Shown here piece after piece: positions 44,666 through 57,157 of a stretch of DNA of 64,000 bases. Origin of the DNA: Dirofilaria immitis (taxonomy: Eukaryota; Nematoda; Chromadorea; Rhabditida; Onchocercidae). The stretch lies in assembly GCA_024305405.1 (NCBI GenBank), contig JAKNDB010000108.1:434001-498000 (forward strand). The letters run 5' to 3'. How positions within the stretch are numbered: the first letter of the stretch is position 1; every line of letters begins with the position of its first letter. The position numbers were made by a program, and so were the translations under genes. The notes under the pieces were generated by a model. It had not been told where the DNA came from, searched no databases, and worked only from the letters and a program-made list of their open reading frames with translations.

Positions 44666-45398
44666 ATGGCGAAAATGATTAACGAAAGGGCTTCGACCAG
44701 TACGGACATCCCACCAACTCCTGATTCAATGACTGTAACGACACATGTGCAACAGTTAGCGGATAATATGTATAATAAAGTTGCGGCATATCTTCAAGGA
44801 CAGATCGAAGGTATCATTTAGGAAAATTATTACATCTTCTCCCACAAGTTGCACACTTAAAAGTGTTCTATCTCCTCATTGTCTCGAAAATGTTGGGTGC
44901 ATGCTATCCTCATGTTTTTTAGGTACTATTGCAGAATATAAACTACTGAAGAATATGAATGATGCTACAAGTCAACGTTATGATGACATGAAGCAGGTGG
45001 CAAGTGGTGTTGCAGAGAAGCTTACCCAATTGAATTCCAGATGTAATCCTTTTCTTGCATCTTAGTAAATGTTTAGAGAGAATTCAGTATAGTTTATAGT
45101 ATTTTAGAAAATAATGAAATTTTCTGCAGATGAAACATTACGTCCATATTTGCAACAGATTGATGAAATTGATGAAAATACAAGAAGGCTAGAGGAAGCT
45201 GCTAGTACTTTGGATCGTTATGTGACCACACTGGGTTGGTAATCCATTCGGTATTTTTGTGTGAATTTTTTAACGTTTAATCTTTTAGTAAACTGCTAAT
45301 TACGCTATTCATTCTATTAACCCGTTATATAAATTTGAATTTTTGTTTTAGAGACGAAATTTCGTGAAATGCAACGTGACGGTGGTTCACCGAGCTAA
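44666..45398 (+). CDS. blos-2: BLOC-1 complex subunit 2, 4 exons
   Basis: Small coiled-coil subunit of BLOC-1 (and of BORC in animals), which works in lysosome-related organelle and endosome traffic. Exons 44666-44810, 44923-45042, 45130-45234, 45352-45398 give 138 residues, close to human BLOC1S2 at 142. Aligned features are the [15 protein letters not shown] helix, [20 protein letters not shown], the [18 protein letters not shown] stretch and the final [19 protein letters not shown] heptads. The first 40 residues are polar and rich in Thr and Ser, as in relatives. All introns are short and in consistent phase 1. A poly(A) signal AATAAA is at 45696-45701. Confidence 0.93.
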
Positions 45399-46747
45399 TT
45401 CTGCAAGCACACTGTTGTTACTTACAATCAGTAATCTCAGCGATAGTCTGGTCATTTATAATGAAACGGTTAATGACTGTTCGGTGATTTATTGTTAGCA
45501 GATACTAATAATAATTTGTTGCTTCATAGTAACGCTTATAAAAATATATATCGTAACCAACGATAACTTTGTGATCACATGTTTCTGGTCCGGATAGTTC
45601 TTAAAGTTTGTTTGCCACATAGTTTTGTTACGAAGTTTTTTTTTAATCACATATTATGTAGATATTGCAGTTTATTTGAGATATTCAAATATGAAAATAA
45701 AAGTATTCTATGTTAGTAGACACATTGTAATTGTATAACTGTCTATAAACTTTTGCTTTTTTCATATTAAAAAATCATTAAACTGTGTTTATGAAAAGAA
45801 ATTTTCCTAGACAAGTGGTGCAATAATTCATATATGCATCTGGTGTTTTCAAATAGTCTTGCAGTTTCGTTCCATTCAGGATTAACTTGCTTTTGTCAGA
45901 TTTCCTCAGAGTTATCATTTCATATTTGTATATTGAATCTTATAAGTCTGGAATATGCTAAAATGATTTTTTATCAGGAATTATTAAATTGGCATTTCGC
46001 ACATCGGCAATTCAAATATTAGGTGTGTGAGTTATGAGGTACGCTATTATATCGCCAGGACGAAATAATCATGACTTATTTAGCGATAAAATGTGAAAGA
46101 AGAGGAAATGCCAAATTTCTGATTTCATGTTTGGGTATTTTTGAAATCTCGTCTAAACGATTATTGAATGTATCCAGGACTGTAGGTAGTTTTTGTTGAC
46201 TGGATATTTAACAGTAATTCCATCTAAGCAAATATGATCTTGCAATTAAACGACAGTGAATCAAAAATATGGAATTTTATCAGATATAACTTTCTAAAAT
46301 TTATTGGACTAAGTATCTAGCCTTCAATAGTACTTAAGGCTTATTCAATCTAAATAGTTTTGTAGCTTCACCTTTGTTTTTAATTCTAATTTTTAAAAAT
46401 CTCGAACTTATTCCTTGTCAGCAACATTTCTAATGATAATTTTTACATTACTGAATTTTTTTATCGTTATTAAAGTTTTCCTGATAACGGCTAGAGGAAA
46501 GATATTATTAACATGTGGCAAACTCTTATTATTGTTTTTTTTTTTTTTTAATTTAAAATGTCATTCAAATATTCTTGTTTATTGTTTAGTTGTGTTATTA
46601 CAACGAGATGCTTCAGTTTTATTGCATTAAAATCTTTTATTTATTTTTAAACTGTGATGCTTAATAGCTATTTTCTGGAGAAATTTACTTCCAGTTAATC
46701 ATTTAGTTTTCAAAACTCTAACACTATATCAATACATAAATTCGAAT

Positions 46748-46846
46748 TTGAAAATCAATAGAATTTATCGGTTAAATATGTTGAAAATCAGTAGGATTTA
46801 TCAATCGAATATATTGGAAATTGATAGAATTTGCCGATCAAATATA
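46748..46846 (+). repeat. 33-bp tandem repeat, three copies
   Basis: Units start at 46748, 46781 and 46814. They share the pattern TTGAAAAT.A.TAGAATTTA and differ at several positions. The array sits in intergenic DNA. Confidence 0.8.
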
Positions 46847-47361
46847 AGATCTTATTGAATGATTAAAAATTGTTTTTTCTTGGTTCAAGAAATACATGAA
46901 TATAAAATCGGACTACTTTAAAAGATGATACAATTAATACTTACCTTTAGAACTTGGTCATTTTTGATTCCGTTTACTGAAATTGTAAATTAGTAAAAAT
47001 TTCAAAATCTTTTAGCAATTATGTTTCAATATTTGTAACAGTTAGAAAAAAACATTTCTCATAGTTCACAATAAACATAAACTTTAATACGATTTACGAT
47101 TTGGTACTTGAAATAGATATGAATTATTTTTGCAATATAATAATTACAATTTTGCTTAAATTAAATTTAGCAAACAAAAAAGAGTTAATAAAGAAATTGT
47201 CATCATTTCATAGATACAATTTTTTTTTTAAATTAAAAAGTAAGAAAATTGAAATTAAAAATAAATCAATCTGAAAATAATTTAAACTAACAATATTAAT
47301 AAAGGTATGAATAATAAATAATCGTTTACTTATTTTACATATGTCTAAGTAAATTCTAAAA

Positions 47362-47450
47362 TACAAACACATACACACATACAAATACACATACACACAT
47401 ATAGACAAACACACACACACACACACACATACACACACACACACACATAT
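47362..47450 (+). repeat. CA microsatellite
   Basis: ACAC repeats with occasional ACAT and ACAA interruptions. It is complementary to the GT array about 290 bases downstream. Open frames seen on the minus strand are repeat artefacts. Confidence 0.95.
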
Positions 47451-47735
47451 AAACAACAGACTGTGAAATTTTTACACTTCAAGATTGTAGTTGATAGAGG
47501 AGGAAGTGGAAAGGCAAATGTACACAACTAGTACATATAAATATTGTGTTGCTGAGAATTCAAGAAATAGCTAAAGCTGTTGCAGTGATCCGTCCGTTCG
47601 TTCGAGATTGTCGTTGTGAAGTGTTGAAGGATAGAATCGAGAAAATGAGTAACGGGAAAAGATAATAGAAATTCTCGAACATGAGGAATATATTCAAAGT
47701 AAAATTCAATCTTGCAAACTTATTTCATCTAGTCT

Positions 47736-47794
47736 GTGTATTTATGTGTATGTATGTGTGTATGTATGTGAGTATGTGTGTGTATGTGTGTGTA

Positions 47795-47832
<38 letters not shown>

Positions 47833-47834
47833 TA
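47736..47834 (+). repeat. GT microsatellite
   Basis: TGTG and TGTA repeats with a pure GT stretch near 47800-47824. With the upstream CA array it forms a large imperfect inverted repeat. Confidence 0.95.
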
Positions 47835-48241
47835 ATTAGATCTATTTCTATTACAACAGTAAATATTCGATTCATTTGCTTTTACACGATATACAAAGCA
47901 ATCAGTATTCGAATGCATCCTGTTTTACCATTATCCTAGCAAACTTTTTATCATTCTCGGATCATTTACTTTTTTTTTCAATGATCCGTCTGTTAAGGCA
48001 TTTTTTTCCTCTTCCCTGAAATGAAACAATTCTACACTATTCATTATAAAATGCTGTCCATCTTTCAGACTATTATTTTTCATTCTGAAGCTCATCTTGT
48101 CCACTTTTGCAAATTCTTACCTGATAATAAAAGCATGTTTATACAACTTTGACATGCTTAATATATAAACTTCTGCTATTATTGAAATTCACTAAACGAT
48201 CAGGTCCCTATTATTTTATCTGCTCATGTACAAATTGCTTC

Positions 48242-48281
48242 TATTTCAAGCTATTTTTGTTAAAAAAAATAGCTTGAAATA
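48242..48281. repeat. perfect 17-bp inverted repeat with 6-base loop
   Basis: The left arm 48242-48258 (TATTTCAAGCTATTTTT) is exactly complementary to the right arm 48265-48281, with loop GTTAAA. A transcript would fold into a stable short hairpin. It is not followed by a terminator-type context and matches no RNA family I know. Confidence 0.85.
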
Positions 48282-49420
48282 ATCATTATCATTCGAGCTA
48301 GTCAATTTTTAATTGCTGTAAGTTTCCATGAAGTTATTTATCAATTTCAATCAGCATGACAAATATCAACGTAATAATTTTTCTTTGGCTAAGTCAAATA
48401 GGATGAAATATGAGAAGGATGAAAGTTTGTGAAAGGTCAAAGAATGATAATTCTCGATGTTTAAACTGTCTATATTTTTATGCACAATTTTAATAACTTA
48501 TATTATAATACCTTCACTTAATTTTTCTGGCAGATATTTTAAGAAAATTTAGTTTTCTTTTTCTTTCGAATATACTGATTTATAACTCTGATTTTTTTAT
48601 GCAAAACCCAATCAAAAGAATTCCATCGTAGTAAATTGATAAAGGCATCTATTGCTTCAAAATAATAATATCTAAATTGTGATAATATAATTAACAGAGA
48701 GATTAATGGAATGATTAAGTGAAATAGTTTAATTTCTATCCAGTATATCTCTAGGGTGTTGCTATCATTTAGAAATTTACTACGTTGAATGGATCAGATA
48801 ATGATGGTAATTAGAGAATTATAGTTAGATTAATGATAGGTATCATCAGTAATGCAATTGTTAGAACTACTTATCATCGCCTAGAAAGATCTTCCTTCGT
48901 TATCTTCTACTATTACACTCATTAATTGATGCAAATTAAGAAGATATTATTTGATTCTATAAGTTACTTTACTGTTACATTCAACAAACAATGCAATAGA
49001 GTGATTAAGAAGCATTTCACCTTGATAACAAAAATAATGAATTAGTTTTCTATTGTTATTATAAATATGTATTCATTTATTTACTTTTTTCCGATCTTTT
49101 TTTTCTTTTTTAAACTATGAAATAGCAAATTGGTGATGAGTCAATCAAATTTTGTTTAACAGTTGATAAGTTTATAAATTTGTTAAAGCATTAGCAAACT
49201 TTATCTGTTCAAGCAATATTTCAGAATTATTTCATCACCTTGGATGTATCAGTTATTTTGCCTCATTTTTATATTCAATATAATATGAATAATAGGCGAG
49301 CAAAAGAAAAATCTGATCGATTTGTGATAAAAGTTTTATATTTATTTTAGACTAACAGTTTTCTCGTTTTTTTTGCATAATTTGTATTAGATACGATTGA
49401 TTAATTTAATTTCAGATAAA

Positions 49421-52400
49421 ATGGATGGTGATACTACTACTACTACCGTACATGATGAAATACCAAATTTAGTAGAAACACAATCAGATGAGGTAATCAT
49501 TCGTTTTTTTTTTTCTAACAGAAATATGATGAATATTTCTGAATTTTACAATAACAAAATATATGATTACATTTTTATCAATGATAAAATTTTCTAATTA
49601 ATGATATATATATATATATATATTTATGTATATATCTATTTGATTTTTAATATATCCGATATTAATTGAACATAGTTATATTATATTACACACTATGAAA
49701 TATTCTTATTGCATAAATTATTGTATGAATAAAAATTGTTTAGGAAGATGTTGAAGCAGGAAGTTCAAGACGTTCAACAGTTAACAATCATTTAACTGTA
49801 AAATCATCCACTAATAAATATGATTTTGCTGCCAAAAATTTGTTTCATTTGGAGCCAACTTCATCTACTATAAGCTCTACTTCTTCTAGGTTTAACATTT
49901 ACGTATTTTTTAAACTTGAAATTTTATTAAATTATAACGATTATTGACAAGATACATTTCAATTCTTTAAAAGTACCTCATGGATTTTTATGCTATTAAA
50001 AAAAAATACCTAAAATATACACTAACAGGAATTATCAGATAAAGTAATAGGACACATTAAATATTATCTGATGTATTACAATTTTTTACGGAATAAATAT
50101 CCTGCGAAAAAAATGATGTAACGATTGTTGTTATTATCTTTTAATCGATTCATCTTTCATATACATCAAAATTAATCGTTGTAAAATATTTATCAAAAAA
50201 AAAAAAAGAATGATTGGATGATCAGTTGGCCGAAAATGATGTTGAAAATTTTTCGGTATTCCGCATTAGATCGTATTCGCATCAAAGAAGATATGACAAG
50301 TAGTAGAAAAGAGTTGAAGGATTGTAGTACAACGATGTGTAGTTAACAAAAAAAAATGATTTAAAATATGCAATAAATATTATCAGCAGCTTATAAATAA
50401 ATAAAACACCTTTTCATCCTCAATATAATAATAAGCTTTATAGCGAACTATACATGCAAATTTCTTATCATCAAATTTTCATCAATTATAAAGGGTCATT
50501 GTAAATGATAATGCGTAACTGATAATTTGTTATCTTTTTACAGTATTCGATATCCAATGCATATGCCATCGTTCAAACGAATAGATTTTAGTGATTTAAG
50601 TGATGCATTGGTTGAAGAAAGAAAACCTGCTTGGAAATTGTGGCAAGATTCGATTAAAGATTCCTATCATACTGTATGTTATCAAAAATTTTCATATTTT
50701 TTCAAATAAAATTCTTTCCATTTTAAATTATGCTAATTTCTTATCATTTTTAATATCAATATACTTTAATAATATTGCTTATGAATGATAATTGATAATG
50801 CTTTCTAAAACGAACAAATATTTTCTTTTGAAATGCAAAAAAAAGAAAAATTCAAAATAACTTTTGCAGGTTCGTAAAAATGCTGAAAGAAGCGTTGAAG
50901 AAACGGCATTTAACGATTCGCAATTAGTACGACGACGAGAAAACGGTCTTCCAGTCCATTCGAAGAATTATCATTTCGTAGTCCATCTATTCAAAGGCCA
51001 AGTCACCATGCATTATACCCACAAACTACAGGAATTTACCATGAAACGGGTCATTCCAGAACTTTGCATCAATCTTAGTTTAAAATTTGCAGCATTTCTA
51101 TTTACAATTGAAATTTATTTCAAAGAGAGAAATAAATTATGCAATATTAAAATTTTTATTCAACTTATTAGAATATTATTTCATTTAAACAGCGCTTCCA
51201 ATTATCTGTCTATGAAAAATTTCTAAATAAAAATAATTATCATATCTTTTCCCTATTCATTTTTCTCGAAATATACTTCATTTTCTTAGCTCTTATTTTA
51301 AACTTATATGAGCTGATGTTAACTTTTTATGAAATAAAGTACGATAACAAATTACAGTAAGATAAAACCAGAAGTATACAACAAATTACAGTAAGATAAA
51401 AAGTTTTAATAACACCAGAAAGTGTTAGAGAATGATATGATATTGAAATATATTTTAGGTCCATATGCAGCACCAGCTGTTTCCACTTCTAAGGGTATTG
51501 AAGCACGCTATAGTAAAAAAGTAAACGATATTGAAGCACATCTGTTGAAAACATCGATTTTACCAAATTCGATGAAAAATATTACAAGGCATGATTTTCG
51601 TAATGGACCAACTCCAGCACCTGGTAGTGTTTCGGAAGCATTAGCCGATGAAACAGATTATCAAGTAAGCTTATCAGTTTTAATTACAACAGCATATTAA
51701 GTAGATTCTTGGCTGTTAGCTGAAATATCTCTATCTTACCATCCGTAAATATTATCAAGCCTATTTGAGATAGCGATGATATTTGTAAACTATAATCAAA
51801 AATATAAATAAAATTGAAAAATGAAAATTCAATTCATCATACTGTTATTTATTCTAATATTCAATAATTTTTTTACAAAATGCTTTTTATCCTAATAACT
51901 TCTCTTATTGTTCGACCAAAATAGCAAGGACAATAAACAATAAAAGATATATTAGAAGTTTAAATTGTGCTCTAATTTTTAGATAAAAATTATATGCTAA
52001 TTTGATTTTATTTCAAAATTCATAATTTTCTCATTTTAAGTGGGATATTTCAAATTCGATCGATTTTTTTTTAATTTGGTTTTTTCAAAAATGTAAGAAA
52101 AATAAATGTTGAAAGAAAAGTTGCATTGAATCATTTGTTTATTACTATAGGCAACTTTGTAATGCTTCAATTTTTAATTGATTATTGACAGTTCTAAAAT
52201 GGTCTAAGCAAAAATATGTGACAAAATTGAACATTTTAAAATTTTTGAATTTAGAGTATTCAAAAGTTTAGAATTTAATGCGTCTTTAAAAGCATATACT
52301 AACGAGAATATCTTGTAATAACGAAATAAGCACCTGATATGATCTGCAAAATTTGTTATCAAAATTTCTTCTTTAAACTTCTCGTTGATAAATTATTAGC

Positions 52401-54208
52401 TGCTGATAAATTATTTATACATCAAATTTTAAATGGTTGATTAATTTTACTAAAATTTTTCAGACATTTATGCCACGTCCATATTATAGTCGTCCAAATC
52501 GTGATGATCCGGATTATTTTGATTTTGATTTGCAGTATTCTGTTGATCTGTACAAGCGTCCTGAAGGCAAATATGTTCCACGAGGGTAACTTTGTTTTTT
52601 CATTTTTTTTTTTTTCGTTCAATAATATATTGTAGCAATTAAAAATTGATTGTAAACCATATTTGAATTTTGTGCAAAAATTTGAGATTTTTATCAGTAG
52701 ATTTTCGTGAAGTATATCTTAACCAATGAATCAAATTTTTGGAATTTCATTTAGATAATAACAATGTTCTTTGACTCTCTGATGATTTAAATTTACAATT
52801 CAATTTATAAATAAACATTAAAAGTTTCGATTTAACAATTTATACAATGCAGTTAATTTTACTGACTGCAGTGATGAACCTGTTTTAGTAAACAAATTGA
52901 TTAATTCATTATTATTCATATCGATTAATTTGATGATAAGTACCATACAAAACAGGCATATATTTTATACTTTCAATATAATGTATAAAAATCAAATTTC
53001 ATTAGCTTTGTTATTTCATCTTCATTTCTAATTTCTAGGCCACAAACATGGGAGGAAAAATTATTACGAGAATCAAGTTCGAAAGGTGATGCGCCATTAT
53101 CAACTTATATGTTTACAAAGGTATTTTTAGGATTTCCTGATTTTGAAAAAACTTTTTTTTTTTTAATCCGACTTACTAAAATATTACATCTAATTCTGAC
53201 AATAAGAATTTGTTTGAATTTGATATATTATTTTCCAACTATTCATAGCAAAATTATGAAATCTAATGATAGTTTATTTTTATATAAATTCTCGGAATAA
53301 TTTTGGAATCTCAAAATTTTGATAAATAAGCGTTTCCAGAACAAAATAACAAAAAGGAACCAATAGATTCAGTCAAATATATGGAAATGTTGCTTAAGGG
53401 TGACACAGATTGGCGTACTGCTGGTACATCTTACCTAAGTGCTGCACTTCGAACTCCATCATTTTGGGAACATCGATTTCAATCAATTGGTCGAGAAGTT
53501 CGTGAAAGCAATCCGATTTCATTTGACAGTCTCGCAAGGTAACTTTAATTAATCATATTTCATTAAAATTAATTAAACAAGAAAGTTTACATAATTTATT
53601 AATTATAGCATTTGGATACTTGAAATTAATCCATTACTTCATGTTTAAACTATCATTCTTTTAGAAACTTTTTGGATAACTTCTATGATATTGTCCATTC
53701 ATTTTTCCACATTATATTTTGTAAGGATTTGAAATGAATCGTCAATTATGTGATAACGTTCTTCTTGAAGAATATATTAAGCACTAATTATCCATATCAT
53801 CTCTCAGGTGTAGACAATACAATCATCGTGTACCAATTCATTAACAACTTATATTCAAAAAAGAATGCAAGTAGCCAATAACAAATAGCTGAAATCGAAA
53901 GATTGTAGGAAAGATAGTTTTCAAGTTATATCCGAAAAACTTTTGAATACTTTGCATTTGCAATTTAGTAAAAAATAAATTCAGATTTTTCAAAATTTGT
54001 CAATAATATCAATGTTTATTTACAAAATTTTGTAATTTTTATGTGCATATATTATTGTATAAAATTAGTCGTTTGAAATTAAGTAATTTTCTTATCGCTT
54101 TGTTATTTGGCAGAATTCCCTTCTATCTACAGGAATAAGCCAATACCAAATCGTTTCACGGAATATCACGATCCAGACTTTGAGGATTTATCGGATTTTG
54201 ATGACTAA
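49421..54208 (+). CDS. unrecognised protein of about 404 residues, 9 exons
   Basis: I do not recognise this protein. Exons: 49421-49492, 49744-49889, 50544-50673, 50870-51049, 51459-51664, 52464-52585, 53039-53120, 53340-53538, 54133-54208; all phases agree once one A is added at runs 50940-50943 and 53343-53346. There is no signal peptide or membrane span. It opens with a Thr run (MDGDTTTTTVHDEIP), followed by a Ser-rich stretch. It then has RIDFSDLSDALVEERKPAWK and WQDSIKDSYH, a helical ARYSKKVNDIEAHLLK, an aromatic and acidic segment PRPYYSRPNRDDPDYFDFDL, VDLYKRPEGKYVPRGP, SYLSAALRTPSFWEHRFQ, and an acidic end DPDFEDLSDFDD. The ATG is 5 bases from the acceptor TTTCAG. Exon 4 could also end at 51077, but phase favours 51049. 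AATAAA is at 54376-54381. Confidence 0.78.
49599..49622 (+). repeat. TA microsatellite in intron 1 of the unknown gene
   Basis: About twelve TA steps. It is ordinary for this AT-rich genome. Confidence 0.8.
51347..51400 (+). repeat. 20-bp direct repeat in an intron
   Basis: ACAAATTACAGTAAGATAAA occurs at 51347-51366 and again at 51381-51400, period 34. Each copy contains TTACAG followed by GTAAGA, which resembles an acceptor adjoining a donor, so a zero-length exon mimic is repeated just before the acceptor of exon 5. Confidence 0.85.
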
Positions 54209-54994
54209 TTTCGAAAATGAAATTATAAAAATCAAATAGTAAGCGCATCGTAAAATATTGTTACTTATTCAAATAATGGAATCGTATGAAATACGGTTGC
54301 CTAATATCTATTTATTCCATTCGCAGGTACTATCTACCTGTCAATTAATTTCTGTATAAGTCGCTTAAGAAATTGAATAAATCATTTCCATGTCATATGC
54401 TTGCAATTCATCTCATATGAACAATCAAAAGCGATCTATACCGATAAGCAAAAATTACTGAATTTTCTAGAAATTTGCAACCTGGATATTTTCATAAATA
54501 TTTGGATGCCTTGTTCACATATGTCAATGCTTGCATGTGTAACTTCCTTTTTTTTTCACAATTTCTCCATAAATTTCGCAATTTTAATTTCGAAAATCAA
54601 TAACAAATAAGCTAATTAGGATGGCTACACCTGAACTAATTAATTCATTCTTCTTTTAAAACTTTGCATTCATGCCTAGTCTTAAAGTTTTCGATTTTTG
54701 GGTTCATATCGAATTACTCAAATTCGGATAATAGAAAAACTCATTAATCAGTCTCGCAAAAAAATTTTAAATTTATCACCATCAGGTTCGTGAATTCTGC
54801 TCTCATAATTTGGTGATTAAACGATTAATTCAGGAAATTTCGGAAACTCCGATTTTGAAAAAATGACTTGTTATATACACCATCAGTACGGTTGCATTTA
54901 ACATTCAATTCAGTTTAACTTATGCTTTTGAATATAATAGTTTCGATAAACCTTTCCATTATTTCAAGTCAATTTTATCGCTTTATCATGCATA

Positions 54995-55050
54995 AAGTTA
55001 CATAAAGTTTGTGCAATCTTCTAAGTTACATAAAGTTTGTGCAATCTTCT
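54995..55050 (+). repeat. exact 28-bp tandem duplication
   Basis: The unit at 54995-55022 (AAGTTACATAAAGTTTGTGC and eight more bases) is repeated without change at 55023-55050. Identity suggests a recent slip or an assembly duplication. Confidence 0.9.
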
Positions 55051-57094
55051 AGCGGTCAGTTGGATATAAAAACACGCATTCCTTAAACTCAATTTATGAT
55101 TCTGAAAATCAATTTAATATGTTCCACGGAAATGTAAGAGCAAAAAAGTCGATAAGCATTAGAAAAGTAGAAATAAGAAAGGGAAGGAATAAAAGTTGAA
55201 AAATTCATAATTCACAGATTGCTGGAAATTGTGAATTGAAAATTTGAGACCTCACTGCTTGAATCTTAAACTAAACTATAAGTTACAAATATGATAATTT
55301 CTCTTTCCATTAAATGTACTATGACATATAATAATACTGTAGCTGATTAGAGACGAGAATTTGTTCTAAAGTTGTTTTATCTTATAATTGCAAAAATATA
55401 TTAATAAGGTTGGACTTATTAAGCGTTATATCAATTGAAGCAAGACAACAAAGATCGGAAAGTTTTAGTTTTTAAATTTTATTAAGAATAAATTTTAAAA
55501 TCTCAATGACAAATAAAATCTATAAAGAAGATATAATCGCTTCTACTCACTTGATCTCTTGAAATTTGAAATAAATTCGTTCCTTTTTACTACTTTTTGA
55601 TTTAATTACTTTATAGGTTAAGTTATATATCACAATCGATGTTATGATGAAAATCAACAGTTACTTTAAACGATCATTTGAACTTTCTCTTATGAACTCT
55701 AGCCATCGTAATAAGAAAATGATAACAGTTGATAGGGTTGACAGTAATATATATTTAAAATTGAAGAAAAAGAATACAAATTGGAAAACTTACAAATCTC
55801 ACTTAAAAAAACTTTCAGAAAATCGAATTTTTTTTTTTGATTAAAATATTTAAAAATTATTAGATTGTACTTTCGCCATATTAAGAATAGTAAAAATTAC
55901 TATAAACAAATGCTGCCTATTATAGTTAGGAAAATAGGAAAGGATGAATAGAAATTAAACTAAGTGATAGGTTAAATTTAGATAATTAAATATTATCATG
56001 ATAATTCCCATAAATTTTTAAATGAATATAATTTCTGTATAATATTTATAAGTAAAAATGGTAAATTTTAACATCGTTTTAATATTACTACAATAATAAT
56101 AATATCTCAATTCGTTAATTAATAAAAGTAATTAATTAATATTCAAATTAACTTAAATTTTAAAATAAAATATTATCCGTAGAAAAAGCAAAATAACAAA
56201 AAAAAACTGCAAAGAAATGCTGTACTGCGAAAAAAATGGTATAACCGATTTGGTATAACCCTGGAACCATGGCAACGGTTATTTTTATTTCCAATTATAA
56301 TGCTGCAAATGCTTTACTGATTAATTTCCACACTCATCAAAATCGCTTCTAAAAGAAGCTTTTACATAAGTTATGCTACTTAAAGTTTCGATCATAGCAT
56401 GCTTGAATTATTTAACAAGCATTGTTATAAATAAGTTTTGTAGTTAGTTGGCATATTTCTTAACATTTTGAATTATTCAATAATTTGGCTTCAAAATGAG
56501 ATACTTTATGAATATTACTTATTTCGTTAAAATCAAAAATTTGTTGGCCATTTATTGCATACAGAATAATACTACAAATTATTTTCAGATTTTATCTAAA
56601 AAAAAAAAAAAGAAAAATTGAGATGTTATCAAATAAAATTTTTCTAACAGTAATTTAATTGTATAAAGTACTCAACAAATTTCGTATGTAAGAAACGGTT
56701 TTGCAAGAAATGTTTAATGTTTAAATTTTCCATCAATTTCTTCCCAATTTAATCATTACTCTCGTCCTTCTTCTCTAGATAGATATATGCCAATTTTGGT
56801 TATTGATTGAATGAATTTCAAATTATTCTACTACAACCTAGACCAATAAAATCGTTGGAGCACTCTTGTTAACTAACTTCTCCATTACAACTAACATTCT
56901 TCATATTCTTTCGCATTCATTAAGAATTGGAAAATCAATAAAAATATTGATAGAAATTGTTAAAACTTGGAATCTTCTTCTTCTTCTTCTTCCATCTAAG
57001 CAATGATAAAAATTTTTACGCTTTTCAGTTAAAAATTAAAGAATTATTTATTCTATCAAGGAACAGTTAAATATGTGATATGTTTTACGACAAG

Positions 57095-57157
57095 TATATA
57101 TATATATATTTATAATTTATATATATATATATCAAATAATTAATATATATATATATC
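57095..57157 (+). repeat. TA microsatellite cluster
   Basis: Three TATATA tracts separated by short AT-rich spacers. Confidence 0.8.

Larger units (their letters stand above)
45399..49420. other. intergenic region, repeats only
   Basis: 4 kb with no supported gene. It contains the BLOC1S2 3' UTR, a 33-bp tandem repeat (46748), a CA and a GT microsatellite (47362, 47736) and a perfect 17-bp hairpin (48242). It presumably holds the promoter of the next gene. Confidence 0.55.

Noticed and set aside
47208..47527. Cys/Val-rich open frames on the minus strand
   Set aside because: They are translations of the CA microsatellite.
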